Shown here piece after piece: positions 29,108 to 37,784 of a DNA stretch of 64,000 bases (positions are counted from its first letter, which is position 1; each line of letters starts with the position of its first letter). The stretch is from Prorocentrum cordatum (taxonomy: Eukaryota > Sar > Dinophyceae > Prorocentrales > Prorocentraceae), in NCBI GenBank assembly GCA_963575745.1, contig CAUYUJ010019082.1, positions 314,001 to 378,000 of the forward strand, read 5' to 3'. Under the pieces are notes generated by a model, which was not told the DNA's origin, ran no database searches, and saw nothing but the letters and a program-made list of their open reading frames with translations. Position numbers and translations under genes: made by a program.

Positions 29108-31083
29108 GGCCGGACCCCGATGTCGGGCTCCACCACCACTGGATCATCCATAAGCCACTCCGAGTGGAAGTGGGTTGTGTCGTGCCAGTGCGGCTCCCCA
29201 GGCCGATAACTCTCGTGGAGCTCCCTGGCCGCCAGGGCGAGCATCATGTAATTGCCTGGGGCTCCTGTCCACCCAAACACCATGGCTAGGTAAACGATTC
29301 TGACGTCCCCCTCGATGCCGGCGTGGGCCCCCGGTAATGAAGTGTCCCCGACGTCCGCCGGGGCGATGTCCAGCCACTTGAAGGCCCGCGAGACGTCCCG
29401 CTTGGCGCAGAGAAAGCGCGCTCCGGGATGACGCGCGCGGTGCCATACCGCCGTCCTCGCCACCTGCCGATGGCGTGGCTGGACGGCCGGTGGGTGGTCG
29501 CGCTTATGAGTGGCGGCGTTGGCCGAGAGCATCGCGTGGATCATGCGCCCCTCGGACGATAGGGTTATGTCCGGTAGCTGCTTCGGGGCCCTCCCAAGGG
29601 GGGCGTCCACCAGCTCCGTCATGAATCCCTCTGCCGCCTGGGAAGCTACCAAGACGATACCCCACGTCACATCAGCCCATACCTTCTGGTAGGCCTCGTC
29701 GATGTGGGCTCGCACGCCAGGGTACGGCTGGGCCCGCTCGCGCCTCCGCGGCGCACCCCGCCGCGCAGATGCCCCCCCTTCCGCCAGCTCCCGGACGTAC
29801 TCGAAGTGCTCTCGGCTTAAACACCGCCGCACCTTGTCCCCCAGGACACCGCGGAGAGGGTTGCCCAAGCGCTCGTGGCGCGCGCGCCTAAGCAGCGCGG
29901 CCGCCTCCTTCAGGGGCCCAGTCCGTTGGAGGAGCCGATCCCCCAGACCAACCAGAGTCCGCATGGCCTCGGGGTCATGCTCAGGGTGCTCCGTGCAGAA
30001 GGTCAGGTAGACCGTAGCTAGCTCAGCCAGGCTGCGCCCGTCGAGGTCATCCGCGATATCTCTTGCCGGGTCCTCGCAAGGGGAGCGAGGCTTGCCCGCG
30101 CTCGCCTCCCCCTGTGTCTCTCCCAACGGGGGCTTGGGGAGTCCCGCCAGTGCTCGATGCATGGCCGGGCTGAGCCTGCCACATTTTGAGCCGTCCCCCG
30201 AGGCCTGTAGGCGCTCGATTCCAGTGAAGTCGACGCCCTGCAGGCGCCCGGGCGCCTCCGCCTGGGCGAAGTTGGGGGACGCCCCCGGGCCATCCTCCCA
30301 TACAGGTGCCAGCTGCCGTCGCAGCTGGCTCACCGACCAGCGGTGATAGGCTCCCTTCAGCACTTTTGCCCACGCGGTGCAAAGTCTGGGGGCCCAAACC
30401 TGCGCCTCCTTGGTGCGCTTAATGCCCGTGCCAGGCACGTGGTCCTTCAGCTCGACGTGGTGGTGGTCGCGTGGGCATCGGCGCGCCGGCAACAGGGCGC
30501 GCAAGTACAGCCGGGGGCTGACGAGCCACCAGCTGCCCTTGCGATGGCGGCTCTCTGGCGCATCGGACGGAGCCTTACCCCAGGCGCACATGTGGATCGG
30601 GACGATCATGGCCCCGGTCGCCCGACGCAGCTCGTGCATAGGGGCCTGGTCCCAGATCTCGGGGTAGCGGCCCGAAGGCCAGGAGGACTCGACGAGAAAC
30701 TCCTTGCCGGCGTCGTGGAGGATGCGGCAGGTGTCGCACGTGAACTGGGTGTGGCTGTTACCGACGAGCTCGAAATCCTTGGAGCCGTCCCCCTCGGGGC
30801 GCTCCCACGTGCGGGTCCCCTGCGGGGCCCCGCCGGGCTGGGTCATGAGCCCGAGGTCGGTGCACGAGCCACACGGTGTACCCCAGCACCAGACGTTGGC
30901 CACATCGGGGCCCATGGGGGTCCGCGCGGCCTCCTGTAGGCGCGCGCGGACAGCAGGGTCGAGGGTGTCGTGGTCCGGCCGGGGGGCCGGACACTCGGAG
31001 AGGGTCGTCGTAGTATTCGATCGGCTCCAGCACCCGGATACCCTCGGCTCGAAGCGCGGCCGACCAATTCCCCGACCCGGCAT
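29023..31083 (-). CDS. GTPC methyltransferase-like domain plus reverse transcriptase
   Basis: A 686-residue frame. The first 20-30 codons probably belong to the previous frame, and coding joins near 31010. The methyltransferase-like domain (about 30-260) has NVWCWGTPCGSCTDLG with the PC motif, GGAPQGTRTW, VESSWPSGRYPEIWDQ in the position of an ENP-type motif, IVPIHMCAWG, and the HHHVELKDHVPG tail. The reverse transcriptase (about 410-650) has FLCAKRDVSRAFKWLDI (motif A), IVYLAMVFGWTGAPGNYM (motif B region) and SEWLMDDPVVVEPD (motif C, MDD). After LMDD the coding changes frame near 29110 into the next ORF. The domain pair is typical of dinoflagellate YR elements. Confidence 0.75.
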   Translation of the reverse strand: MPGRGIGRPRFEPRVSGCWSRSNTTTTLSECPAPRPDHDTLDPAVRARLQEAARTPMGPDVANVWCWGTPCGSCTDLGLMTQPGGAPQGTRTWERPEGDGSKDFELVGNSHTQFTCDTCRILHDAGKEFLVESSWPSGRYPEIWDQAPMHELRRATGAMIVPIHMCAWGKAPSDAPESRHRKGSWWLVSPRLYLRALLPARRCPRDHHHVELKDHVPGTGIKRTKEAQVWAPRLCTAWAKVLKGAYHRWSVSQLRRQLAPVWEDGPGASPNFAQAEAPGRLQGVDFTGIERLQASGDGSKCGRLSPAMHRALAGLPKPPLGETQGEASAGKPRSPCEDPARDIADDLDGRSLAELATVYLTFCTEHPEHDPEAMRTLVGLGDRLLQRTGPLKEAAALLRRARHERLGNPLRGVLGDKVRRCLSREHFEYVRELAEGGASARRGAPRRRERAQPYPGVRAHIDEAYQKVWADVTWGIVLVASQAAEGFMTELVDAPLGRAPKQLPDITLSSEGRMIHAMLSANAATHKRDHPPAVQPRHRQVARTAVWHRARHPGARFLCAKRDVSRAFKWLDIAPADVGDTSLPGAHAGIEGDVRIVYLAMVFGWTGAPGNYMMLALAARELHESYRPGEPHWHDTTHFHSEWLMDDPVVVEPDIGVRPWMACLRLSGGSAWTSSASEWDSRSPRP

Positions 31084-33571
31084 ACACCTCCTGGGCGATC
31101 AGACCGTACGCGAACGCGGGGTCGTGTCGAAATGGTATCGCGTTGGCCTCCAGGAGGCGGGCCTGGACGTCTGCCGGATGTTCTCCGAACGAAGCTGGCG
31201 CGCGCCCAACTGCGCGGCCAGCCCGACCTTCCGCTGCCTTGCAGTGGGTGCAGGGCGCGCTCTTGCCTGGGACGGTGGGTTCGACGTCCGGACCCTCGTC
31301 GAGCATCTCGCGCCAGCCGACGCTGACGATCTCTCGGGACAGGCTGCCTGCGTGCCCCCAGCGCTGGCCCAGGGCCGCTGCCTCCGCGTGGGAGCCAGGG
31401 CGCAAGACGCGCATATGGCCGCGCCAGATCAGGAGCGGGATAACTCGATCCTCCGCGCCAACACCCGTTCCCATCAGGTGGTCGGCGCATAGGCGCCCAC
31501 TGCCATTGACGCGGCGCACCTGGAGCGTGACGGCGTCGAGGTCGGCGACGGGGCATGCTGCCAGGCAGCGATAGTCCTTGTCGTGGTGCGGATGCACCAC
31601 GTCGTGGACGCAGGATCGGACATCGGCCTCCATGGCCGTGATCCACGGGGGTGAGTCGCCCAGGGCGCGTAGCGCCTCGTGGGCCTCCTCCCATAGTGCG
31701 CGTCGGTACGTCGCGGCCAACTGTTGCACCGCATCCGGGCTGGGCTCGCCTTCGCCCTCGCCCGCGCGCAGCAGGAGCACCCCGGCAGCTACGTGCAGTA
31801 GCAAGCACTGCCGCTCCTCGGTGTCGCCCACCTCCAGGCCCATCGCCAGGCCCATCTCCTCCGTAGGGCTGAGGCGGTCCCGGTAGTCGAGGAAGTCCCT
31901 TTGGATGCGGGTGTCCCCGTCCCAAAATGTGTAATTAGCCCCGCGACCTATCAGCCCGTCAGTATCCCAGGCGACCGGGCCGACCTCGGCCCCGCCCTCG
32001 GAGACGCATCCTGCGGCGCAGCTGAGCGCCTCGTGCAGGTCGGCTGCTTCGCTGCTGAGTCCCCGATGGCCGCGGTCCACGGCCTCCTCGAGGGCCCGCT
32101 CCACGGTGAGGCGCTCCCCGCGCAGGCGTGCTCCCAGGACGCGCCCGCGCACGTGGCTCTGCAGATACTCACTGGCCCCTTTCAGGGGCGCGAAGATGCC
32201 TTCGGATTCAAGCTCCTGCATGAGCTTGCGGCGAAGCTCTGGTCCCTCCCCCGCGGGCTGGGCGTCCCAAGTGACCGCCGCGCGCGGGCAGTCGTGGTCC
32301 TCGAGCCATCCGAAGTCGGGACCCTTGACCGCTTCCCAGAGGTCGGACTCCATCGCGGTAAGCTGGAGAGTAGCGTAGTCGTCCGGGGCCTGCCCAGGGC
32401 CCGGGTCGCCTGCCGCTCGCGAGCCACTGCCCCGGCCACTGCCCTTTCCCTTCTGGGAGTCAGGGGCAGCGGGGGGAGACGTGTCCTCGCCGACCCTCTC
32501 GGCCTCGGCTGCCTTGGCTTGCGAGCGCAGTTGCGCAATCATCCCATCAACCTGTTTGGGGTCGATCCGAGGCGTCCCAAGGAGCCCCCCGCGCCTCGTG
32601 AGCTGCATGACTACCGTGTAGTCCAACCCGCGCGTTGACTTGATAGGGTCATGGGAGTTGGGGCAGTCGCAAGCCTTCCGCGAGCAGCCCATGTGCGTGG
32701 TGGCCCCCCAGCAGATAGGGACGTTGTCCTTATTGCGGGGTGCGTGTGCCACGGAGCGCGTGCGCTCCTGGCGTGTTAACTCCTTGCCCGCTGGGTACGC
32801 CCTCTTGGGTGCCGTCCCCGCTGGGGCCCCGGTGCCCGCCTTGGGACCCGCCTTCGGCTGGGGCCCAGCCCCCGCCTTGGGCCTGTCGTCGCCTAGCGCC
32901 GAGGGCTGGGACTCGCCTATCTCATCACCCCCTCCCGCCTTCGGCGGTCTCTTCGTAAGGTGGGCGTTCAGTCGCCCATTGAGGAGGCGCGTGAGCGCGG
33001 CCTTACGCCGGGGTACAACTACCTGCTGGTAGTAGGCATTCGGATCCCCGAGGTCGAACGTTCGGGGCAGGTCGTAGCCATTCTCCGGCATGAGCGGAAT
33101 GTACTTGATGTCCTCTTTCCTTGGGTTCTCGGTGTCGAGCTCCCGGCAGATCCGACGTCTAAGCTCCCGTAGCTCTTCGACCCAGGTACTCCGGAGTTCT
33201 TCCCACAGATCCTTGACCCAGTGGTCTGGGAACTCCGAGGGATCCCTCTCGAAGGCCGCCTCCAAGAAACCCAGCGACCGCCGACGCTCAGCCCCGTGCG
33301 CCACTCCCACGATGGACTCGAACATCTGGATCTCGCATCGGGCCCTCTTAAACCAGGTCGCCATGTGTGTGGCGGGCCGCTGGTGGGGCTCCAATTTGTC
33401 GTCAACAGGGAGCCTGTAGCCGTCGGAGTCCTCGTCGCGCGCTGGGATGCAGTCATCCACTCCCAGGTCGTGTGGGCCCGTCCCGAAGGCGAGCGCCGCG
33501 TAGCCGTGCGCCACGCGGTAACCAGGCAGGGAAACCCGATCGTCTTGAGCGTGCTCTTGGAGTGCGCACAC
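30758..33571 (-). CDS. gag-like protein with CCCH zinc knuckle
   Basis: A 937-residue frame, of which about the first 850 residues are in register. The N-terminal region includes PGYRVAHGYAALAFG and FKRARCEIQMFESIVGVAHG. A helical part ends RRRICRELDTENPR, followed by YYQQVVVPRRKAALTRLLNG. A basic Pro/Lys/Ala linker leads to the zinc motif (about 286-307), CWGATTHMGCSRKACDCPNS followed by H, a CCCH-type knuckle expected to bind nucleic acid. The second half has Cys/His clusters (CVHDVVHPHHDKDYRCLAAC, CTHCKAAEG). The end (RVLEPIEYYDDP) continues into the methyltransferase-like frame near 31010, so gag and pol may be one protein. Confidence 0.6.
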   Translation of the reverse strand: MCALQEHAQDDRVSLPGYRVAHGYAALAFGTGPHDLGVDDCIPARDEDSDGYRLPVDDKLEPHQRPATHMATWFKRARCEIQMFESIVGVAHGAERRRSLGFLEAAFERDPSEFPDHWVKDLWEELRSTWVEELRELRRRICRELDTENPRKEDIKYIPLMPENGYDLPRTFDLGDPNAYYQQVVVPRRKAALTRLLNGRLNAHLTKRPPKAGGGDEIGESQPSALGDDRPKAGAGPQPKAGPKAGTGAPAGTAPKRAYPAGKELTRQERTRSVAHAPRNKDNVPICWGATTHMGCSRKACDCPNSHDPIKSTRGLDYTVVMQLTRRGGLLGTPRIDPKQVDGMIAQLRSQAKAAEAERVGEDTSPPAAPDSQKGKGSGRGSGSRAAGDPGPGQAPDDYATLQLTAMESDLWEAVKGPDFGWLEDHDCPRAAVTWDAQPAGEGPELRRKLMQELESEGIFAPLKGASEYLQSHVRGRVLGARLRGERLTVERALEEAVDRGHRGLSSEAADLHEALSCAAGCVSEGGAEVGPVAWDTDGLIGRGANYTFWDGDTRIQRDFLDYRDRLSPTEEMGLAMGLEVGDTEERQCLLLHVAAGVLLLRAGEGEGEPSPDAVQQLAATYRRALWEEAHEALRALGDSPPWITAMEADVRSCVHDVVHPHHDKDYRCLAACPVADLDAVTLQVRRVNGSGRLCADHLMGTGVGAEDRVIPLLIWRGHMRVLRPGSHAEAAALGQRWGHAGSLSREIVSVGWREMLDEGPDVEPTVPGKSAPCTHCKAAEGRAGRAVGRAPASFGEHPADVQARLLEANAIPFRHDPAFAYGLIAQEVYAGSGNWSAALRAEGIRVLEPIEYYDDPLRVSGPPAGPRHPRPCCPRAPTGGRADPHGPRCGQRLVLGYTVWLVHRPRAHDPARRGPAGDPHVGAPRGGRLQGFRARR

Positions 33572-33650
33572 ATGCGCTTGAGAGAATCAAACAGACCCTT
33601 TCCCGTGATCCCCTCGCAGGCCTCGACCAGGAAGGTGTTGCATCCTCTGG

Positions 33651-35390
33651 CTATGTAGAGGTCCAGTTCCTCGTCCCGACCGTTCCCCGCCCGGGTGCCC
33701 CGGGCCTTCTTGTCGCCCTATAGGTGGCCCGCGCCTGCCGCTCGGCGGCAAGGACGTGGCGTTCGGTGAGGCGGCTCTGGCGATCCAACCGCTCGATGAT
33801 CTGGGCTTCGGCCTCGGCCGCAAGGCCGCCCAGGGCCCCAGGTGCCCCGGCGTCGTCCGGACCACCGGCACGTTCTCCACCCAGCCCGCTCCCGTAGGGC
33901 GACTGACCGGTGAGTTGCCCAAGGACCGAGGGTCCGTCGAGGAGCGGATTGGTCCCACGAGCGGGGCCCCCGCGTCCCTCGCGCGCCAGTAAGTCACGAT
34001 CGCCCAGTAGGCCGCGACGCGGGTCCGTGGGTCGGACGGCGGGCATGGCCCCGAAGAGCTCGCGCCGGGGCGCCTGCCTCGGGCTGGGACCCCGTCCCCG
34101 CGCCGAGCGGCTCCGCGATCCCTCGCGCGAGAGGCTGCCCTGCAGGGGAACCTTGTCGCTGGCCGCGGCACGCTCCCGCGCGCGCGCCTCCAGCTGCGCA
34201 TCCTCCAGATCAGCGAGGGCGCGCTCCAGATCGGGCCCCAGGGGGCCCGCCGCTGCCACCTGAGCGACTCCTCTTCGCAGCTGCCGGTCCGCCTGATCAA
34301 GCGGGATCCCGAGCAGGTCAGCGGTCATGCCCAGCGCGCTGAGGGCCGCTGCTTGGCCCCCTCGTCCCTTGAGATCCTCCGCTCGCAAGGTACCCATAAG
34401 GATCTCGAGGGGATCAGGCCCCTCAGCATCCTCGCCCGCGCTGGCGGCGGCCGCCGCCGGGTGCGGTGGGGCTGCCACCGGGGCCGGGCGGGGCGGGCCC
34501 TCCATGCCGGGCACAGGCTGCGCTCCCTGCGCGCCGCCCCGCCGGTGGCGGCCAAGCGTGCGTACCGGATCGTGCTGTAGCTGCTGGCGCTCCGTGCTCG
34601 TCAAGTAGCGCCGCCTCCAGCCGCTCGCGCTTTCCACATCCACACCGCCCCACTGCTCCTGGCGTAACATCGCCAGCAGATCCTGCGGGATGTGGTGGGC
34701 GATGACCCGCAACCCCACCTCCCGCGCGCCCTGGGGGACCTCGTAGAGCAGCCGATTGATCCAATCTATCGGGTAGCGCCCGTCCTCCAGTGGGGGCGGA
34801 TGCCGCGCAACCTCGCTGGCTGGGACCTCCACCCTGACACCCTCGAGGCTGGTCCCGATGACAAGTCGGGCGTCCCCGCCAGTGCCCCGCGCGTCGAGCC
34901 CCTCGCAATCACCCAGTAGAATGTACCAAAGACTCGCCGGGGGCGCGCCATATGCATCCTCGGCTCCCCGGGGATCGTCTGGGAGTATCGGGCAGACCTT
35001 CACGAGGATGGGCTCCTGGAGCCACCCGTGATGGGCGATCCGATCGCCCGGGGCTCCACGGTCGGCGGACCGTGAGCGTTCGCTGGCCCTCGCTTCCGCG
35101 GAGCGTGATCGACGCGGCTGCGGTCCAGAGGCTAGAGCCTGTACCCTCGTGGGCTCAAGATCGACGGATGGGGCCACCGCGGGGGGCGGTGGCGCAGCGA
35201 GCGGGGGGTAGGCCGCCCCTGGCGCTACGCCTATCCCATCGGCGGCGTGCGCGGTCCAGTCGCGCGCCTTGGCGGGGCTTGGCATCCGCGCTCTCATGCG
35301 ACGGCGTAGGCCCCCGAGGATCCCCGGTTGGACCGTCGCCTCGACGCGCGCGGTGTGGCCCTCATCCCGTCGAAGGTGCTCCCCGCACAT
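33651..35390 (-). CDS. RS-rich structural-like protein of element C
   Basis: A 579-residue frame. A Pro/Ala-rich start is followed by RSRSAEARASERSRSADRG, then a compact region (WYILLGDCEGLDARGTGG, YPIDWINRLLYEVPQGAREV, VIAHHIPQDLLAMLRQEQ), an Ala-rich linker, a second RS stretch (SREGSRSRSARGRG), and a C-terminal helix ERLDRQSRLTERHVLAAERQ. It looks like a nucleic-acid-associated structural protein, but no family is recognised. The next residues, LYIARGCNTFLVEACEG and GITGKGLFDSLKRM, lie in another frame (33650-33540) and bridge to the zinc-knuckle protein, so this may be the N-terminal half of a gag polyprotein. Confidence 0.5.
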   Translation of the reverse strand: MCGEHLRRDEGHTARVEATVQPGILGGLRRRMRARMPSPAKARDWTAHAADGIGVAPGAAYPPLAAPPPPAVAPSVDLEPTRVQALASGPQPRRSRSAEARASERSRSADRGAPGDRIAHHGWLQEPILVKVCPILPDDPRGAEDAYGAPPASLWYILLGDCEGLDARGTGGDARLVIGTSLEGVRVEVPASEVARHPPPLEDGRYPIDWINRLLYEVPQGAREVGLRVIAHHIPQDLLAMLRQEQWGGVDVESASGWRRRYLTSTERQQLQHDPVRTLGRHRRGGAQGAQPVPGMEGPPRPAPVAAPPHPAAAAASAGEDAEGPDPLEILMGTLRAEDLKGRGGQAAALSALGMTADLLGIPLDQADRQLRRGVAQVAAAGPLGPDLERALADLEDAQLEARARERAAASDKVPLQGSLSREGSRSRSARGRGPSPRQAPRRELFGAMPAVRPTDPRRGLLGDRDLLAREGRGGPARGTNPLLDGPSVLGQLTGQSPYGSGLGGERAGGPDDAGAPGALGGLAAEAEAQIIERLDRQSRLTERHVLAAERQARATYRATRRPGAPGRGTVGTRNWTST

Positions 35391-37158
35391 CGCCCCCCCC
35401 CCCCCCCGCAGTTACCCTTCGCCATGCGGAGGTAAGTGGGAAGGCTGCACTTGCGGCCGAGAAGGGTGGGCCGATACTTCTGAGCATGGTGGGCGCAGAG
35501 ATGCACCTGGGCATTGAGACAGTGCCCCAGCCGAGGGACATCCGACACCTCCGCATCCTCCTGAAGCAGGACAGTCGCCTCCTGCATCCCTCGGTCGCCG
35601 CGCCCCTCCGGCTGGAGGGGCGTGCGCCGCCTGCTAGCTGCACCCCGACTTGTGCGGCTTGGCAGGGGCGCTCCTCAGCCTCCACCTCGCTCTCCGAATC
35701 GATGTCCAGGCGGCGGTAACCCGTGGCGTCGGTGATGTAGCGGGGCTCCGGCCGAGCCTGGCACAGCCATCCGAACACCGACCAGGGCAGGCAGAGCAGC
35801 CACTTGAGGACCCCGAATACCTTCCGGAGTCCCACGCCGACTGCCCGGCAGGCTGTAGCCTTACCGTGCTCAGCCAAGTCCGCGATCTGCGTGCGGTCGA
35901 TGGCCGCGTACTGGTCGACATGCATGGGATGCGCCACCGGGCATGAGGCGCACTCGACGGCACGGCATAGATGCACGTTGCCGGTCTCCTCGAGGTTCAG
36001 CCGCCACTTGCGACTGGTGCACCCCAGGACCTGCCCGATCTTAATGTTGAGTCCGTGGCGATCCAGTCGATACCGGTCCGCGAAATTACAGCTGACACGG
36101 GCCACCTGCCCGTGCTTACGCAGGAGCACGTGGTTGCACGCCCGATTAGTCCCCCGGCCGCGCACCCCCTTTGTGTAGAACTCCGTTTCCACCGCGCCGC
36201 CTAATCCCGGCCCGCGCCAGCGCACCAGCAGAGGCGCTGGAGGGGGTGGGGGGAGATGGGCGCCGGGCCCGTCGCCTCCGCGCCGCTGGCAGCACCAGGT
36301 AATCTGGTACCACGCCCAGCGGAGCCCCCCGGCTGCCCACAGCATGGGCTGAGCTGCGGTGTTGACGATGAAGGCCAGGGCACCCAGTACGAACGTGGAG
36401 ATGCCCAGCGCGAAGCAAAGGACCGCGGTCTCCCACCAATACCCGAGCATCTTAACGCCCAGCCGATCGATGGCGGATCCAACCCAGCCACCGCTCGTGC
36501 GGATCGTGCCCGCGTGGTCGGGAGAGCTCACCCACGCACCGTAGCCCGCGAACTCGAAGACCCAGGCGGCGAAGCCCCAACCTGGACCTGACTCCGTCTC
36601 AGGGGGCGGGGTGGGTGGCGGAGGTGGCGGGGGCGTGCTCCAGCCGGCCCACCAGTGGGGCAGGTGCGGGACCCAACCGCTCCACCCCCAGTATCCATCC
36701 GGCCCGCGCGGCTGGTCAAGCTCGCCATCGCCCGTCCGGTTCTCCGGGGCGGATGGCTGCCCAGGCGCGCCCCTGGGCCCGTCGCTCTCCTCGCGTGCCG
36801 GCGTAGCAGGGCTGCCCGTGGGCTCGCCCTTGCCTACGCGCCCGGTGCCCGCAGGGGTGGTCGTTGTCGTCGACCTCGCCCACGGCGGCGAGGGGGTGCC
36901 TGGCACCCCCGGGGGCTTGGCCTGCGGCCCTCGCCCCTTCCCTCCTTCAGGCGCGGGCTTGGCGGGCGGACCTCGCCCTTTGCCTTGCCCCCCACCGCCT
37001 GTCGGTAGGGCTTTCGGTCCGGGCAGGGCTGGCGGCGTCGGCGCTGGGACCTCGTCCCCTGCGCGCCCGAATGGCAGCCAGCTCTGCGCCCCTTGGACCG
37101 AGAAAGCACCGCCCATAACCAGGATCATCAGGTGCGCCCCAAGGAAGCCCACAGCCAT
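35362..37158 (-). CDS. signal-peptide and membrane-segment protein at the 5' end of element C
   Basis: A 598-residue frame starting at ATG 37158. Residues 1-24 (GFLGAHLMILVMGGAFSVQG) look like a signal peptide. A Pro/Gly/Lys-rich region follows, then a Trp-rich patch (YWGWSGWVPHLPHWWAGW). A strong hydrophobic segment at about 243-269 (VLCFALGISTFVLGALAFIV) and a second at about 446-466 (VFGVLKWLLCLPWSVFGWLC) suggest a membrane protein. Cys/His residues lie between them. From about residue 525 this frame is out of register: the neighbouring frame (35587-35410) reads VPRLGHCLNAQVHLCAHHAQ and KYRPTLLGRKC, which is more protein-like. It could be an envelope-like accessory protein or a captured host gene. 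Confidence 0.5.
   Translation of the reverse strand: MAVGFLGAHLMILVMGGAFSVQGAQSWLPFGRAGDEVPAPTPPALPGPKALPTGGGGQGKGRGPPAKPAPEGGKGRGPQAKPPGVPGTPSPPWARSTTTTTPAGTGRVGKGEPTGSPATPAREESDGPRGAPGQPSAPENRTGDGELDQPRGPDGYWGWSGWVPHLPHWWAGWSTPPPPPPPTPPPETESGPGWGFAAWVFEFAGYGAWVSSPDHAGTIRTSGGWVGSAIDRLGVKMLGYWWETAVLCFALGISTFVLGALAFIVNTAAQPMLWAAGGLRWAWYQITWCCQRRGGDGPGAHLPPPPPAPLLVRWRGPGLGGAVETEFYTKGVRGRGTNRACNHVLLRKHGQVARVSCNFADRYRLDRHGLNIKIGQVLGCTSRKWRLNLEETGNVHLCRAVECASCPVAHPMHVDQYAAIDRTQIADLAEHGKATACRAVGVGLRKVFGVLKWLLCLPWSVFGWLCQARPEPRYITDATGYRRLDIDSESEVEAEERPCQAAQVGVQLAGGARPSSRRGAATEGCRRRLSCFRRMRRCRMSLGWGTVSMPRCISAPTMLRSIGPPFSAASAAFPLTSAWRRVTAGGGGGDVRGAPSTG
35393..35407. other. 15-base C homopolymer at a frame junction
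   Basis: Fifteen consecutive C (G on the coding strand) lie exactly where coding moves from the frame ending the membrane-segment protein to the RS-rich frame. Homopolymer sequencing error, polymerase slippage or programmed frameshifting could each explain it. Confidence 0.9.
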
Positions 37159-37244
37159 GGCACCACAGCAGCGCCCCCTAGTCCGCGGACTAGCACGGCT
37201 GCGGTTATGGCCGCACCGCGGCCCCCCGGATCACCCGCGCGTCG

Positions 37245-37285
37245 GCCTGAGCCGAACGCTACGGACCCAAAATGGCTACCTGAGC
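37245..37285 (-). promoter_or_regulatory. tandem degraded spliced-leader relics
   Basis: On the minus strand the sequence contains GTAGCCATTTTGG, a 13-base exact match to the middle of the dinoflagellate spliced leader. It is followed at once by CCGTAGC and GGCTCAG, matching the start and end of a second leader with a short deletion, and is preceded by GGCTCAG. The array lies 87-127 bases upstream of the first ATG of element C, on the coding strand. Leader relics in tandem are the known signature of trans-spliced mRNAs that were reverse-transcribed back into dinoflagellate genomes. Confidence 0.65.
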
Positions 37286-37319
37286 CCACACCCCCTCCCA
37301 CTTAACCTGCAGTCTACAA

Positions 37320-37545
37320 ACCTATCAGACTATACAAAAGGTCTCTGGAAGCCTCCTGCTCCCGCTCTTGGGCCCTTCTTGGGCCTGTTCTGGGGTGGTC
37401 TGGGGATGTCCTGAGCGCCTCTTCGGCAATCTTGGAGCCTTCTTGGCCCGTCTTGGGGCCGTCCTGAAGATCTCTTGGGTGGTCTTGGGAGCCTCTTCGG
37501 CGCTCTTGGACCAGTGGAAGCTCGAAAACGCGAGAAACCAACATG
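37320..37545 (+). repeat. CTTGGG-type module upstream of element C
   Basis: The same module as 41870-42080 (shared words: TCTCTGGAAGCCTCCTGCTC, GGTGGTCTGGGG, TTGGCCCGTCTTGG, GGAAGCTCGAAAACGCGAGA). The two copies are highly similar over about 200 bases. Confidence 0.75.
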
Positions 37546-37616
37546 ATGGACCCACGAACCCGGAAAGGGATATAGACATGTGGAGCATGGACACGTTTTC
37601 ACGATACCCAACTGGG

Positions 37617-37764
37617 CAACACCTCACGAAACATCCCACGAGACACTTCACGAAACATCCCACGAGACACCTCACGAAACATTCCACGAGACACCTCACG
37701 AAACATTCCACGAGACACCCCGCGAAACATTCCACGAGACACCCCACGAAACATTCCACGACGA
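37617..37764 (+). repeat. 24-bp tandem repeat, six copies
   Basis: Six copies of a 24-base unit close to CCTCACGAAACATTCCACGA plus GACA. It is followed by GACAGGCAACCACTC and then the GTGGTCGTGCTGGGG array. Confidence 0.9.
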
Positions 37765-37784
37765 CAGGCAACCACTCAACCAAG

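Larger units (their letters stand above)
25406..37290 (-). mobile_element. element C: large YR retroelement with two methyltransferase-like domains
   Basis: About 11.9 kb on the minus strand, with coding almost throughout. Order: membrane-segment protein, RS-rich protein, CCCH gag-like protein, GTPC methyltransferase-like domain, reverse transcriptase, RNase H-like region, degenerate C5-methyltransferase-like domain, and tyrosine recombinase. Frames change at about 35590, 35400 (a 15-C run), 33650, 33520, 31010 and 29110. Degraded spliced-leader sequence lies just upstream (37245-37285). Near-identical composite repeats flank the block in direct orientation (22626-23632 and 37785-38880). Capture of cytosine methyltransferases by retrotransposons in dinoflagellates is published (de Mendoza and colleagues, 2018); the full domain set here is my reading. 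Confidence 0.75.

Noticed and set aside
37617-37764. CRISPR array
   Set aside because: The 24-bp units are contiguous with no unique spacers, and the genome is eukaryotic. The 72-, 88- and 160-bp arrays likewise have no spacers.
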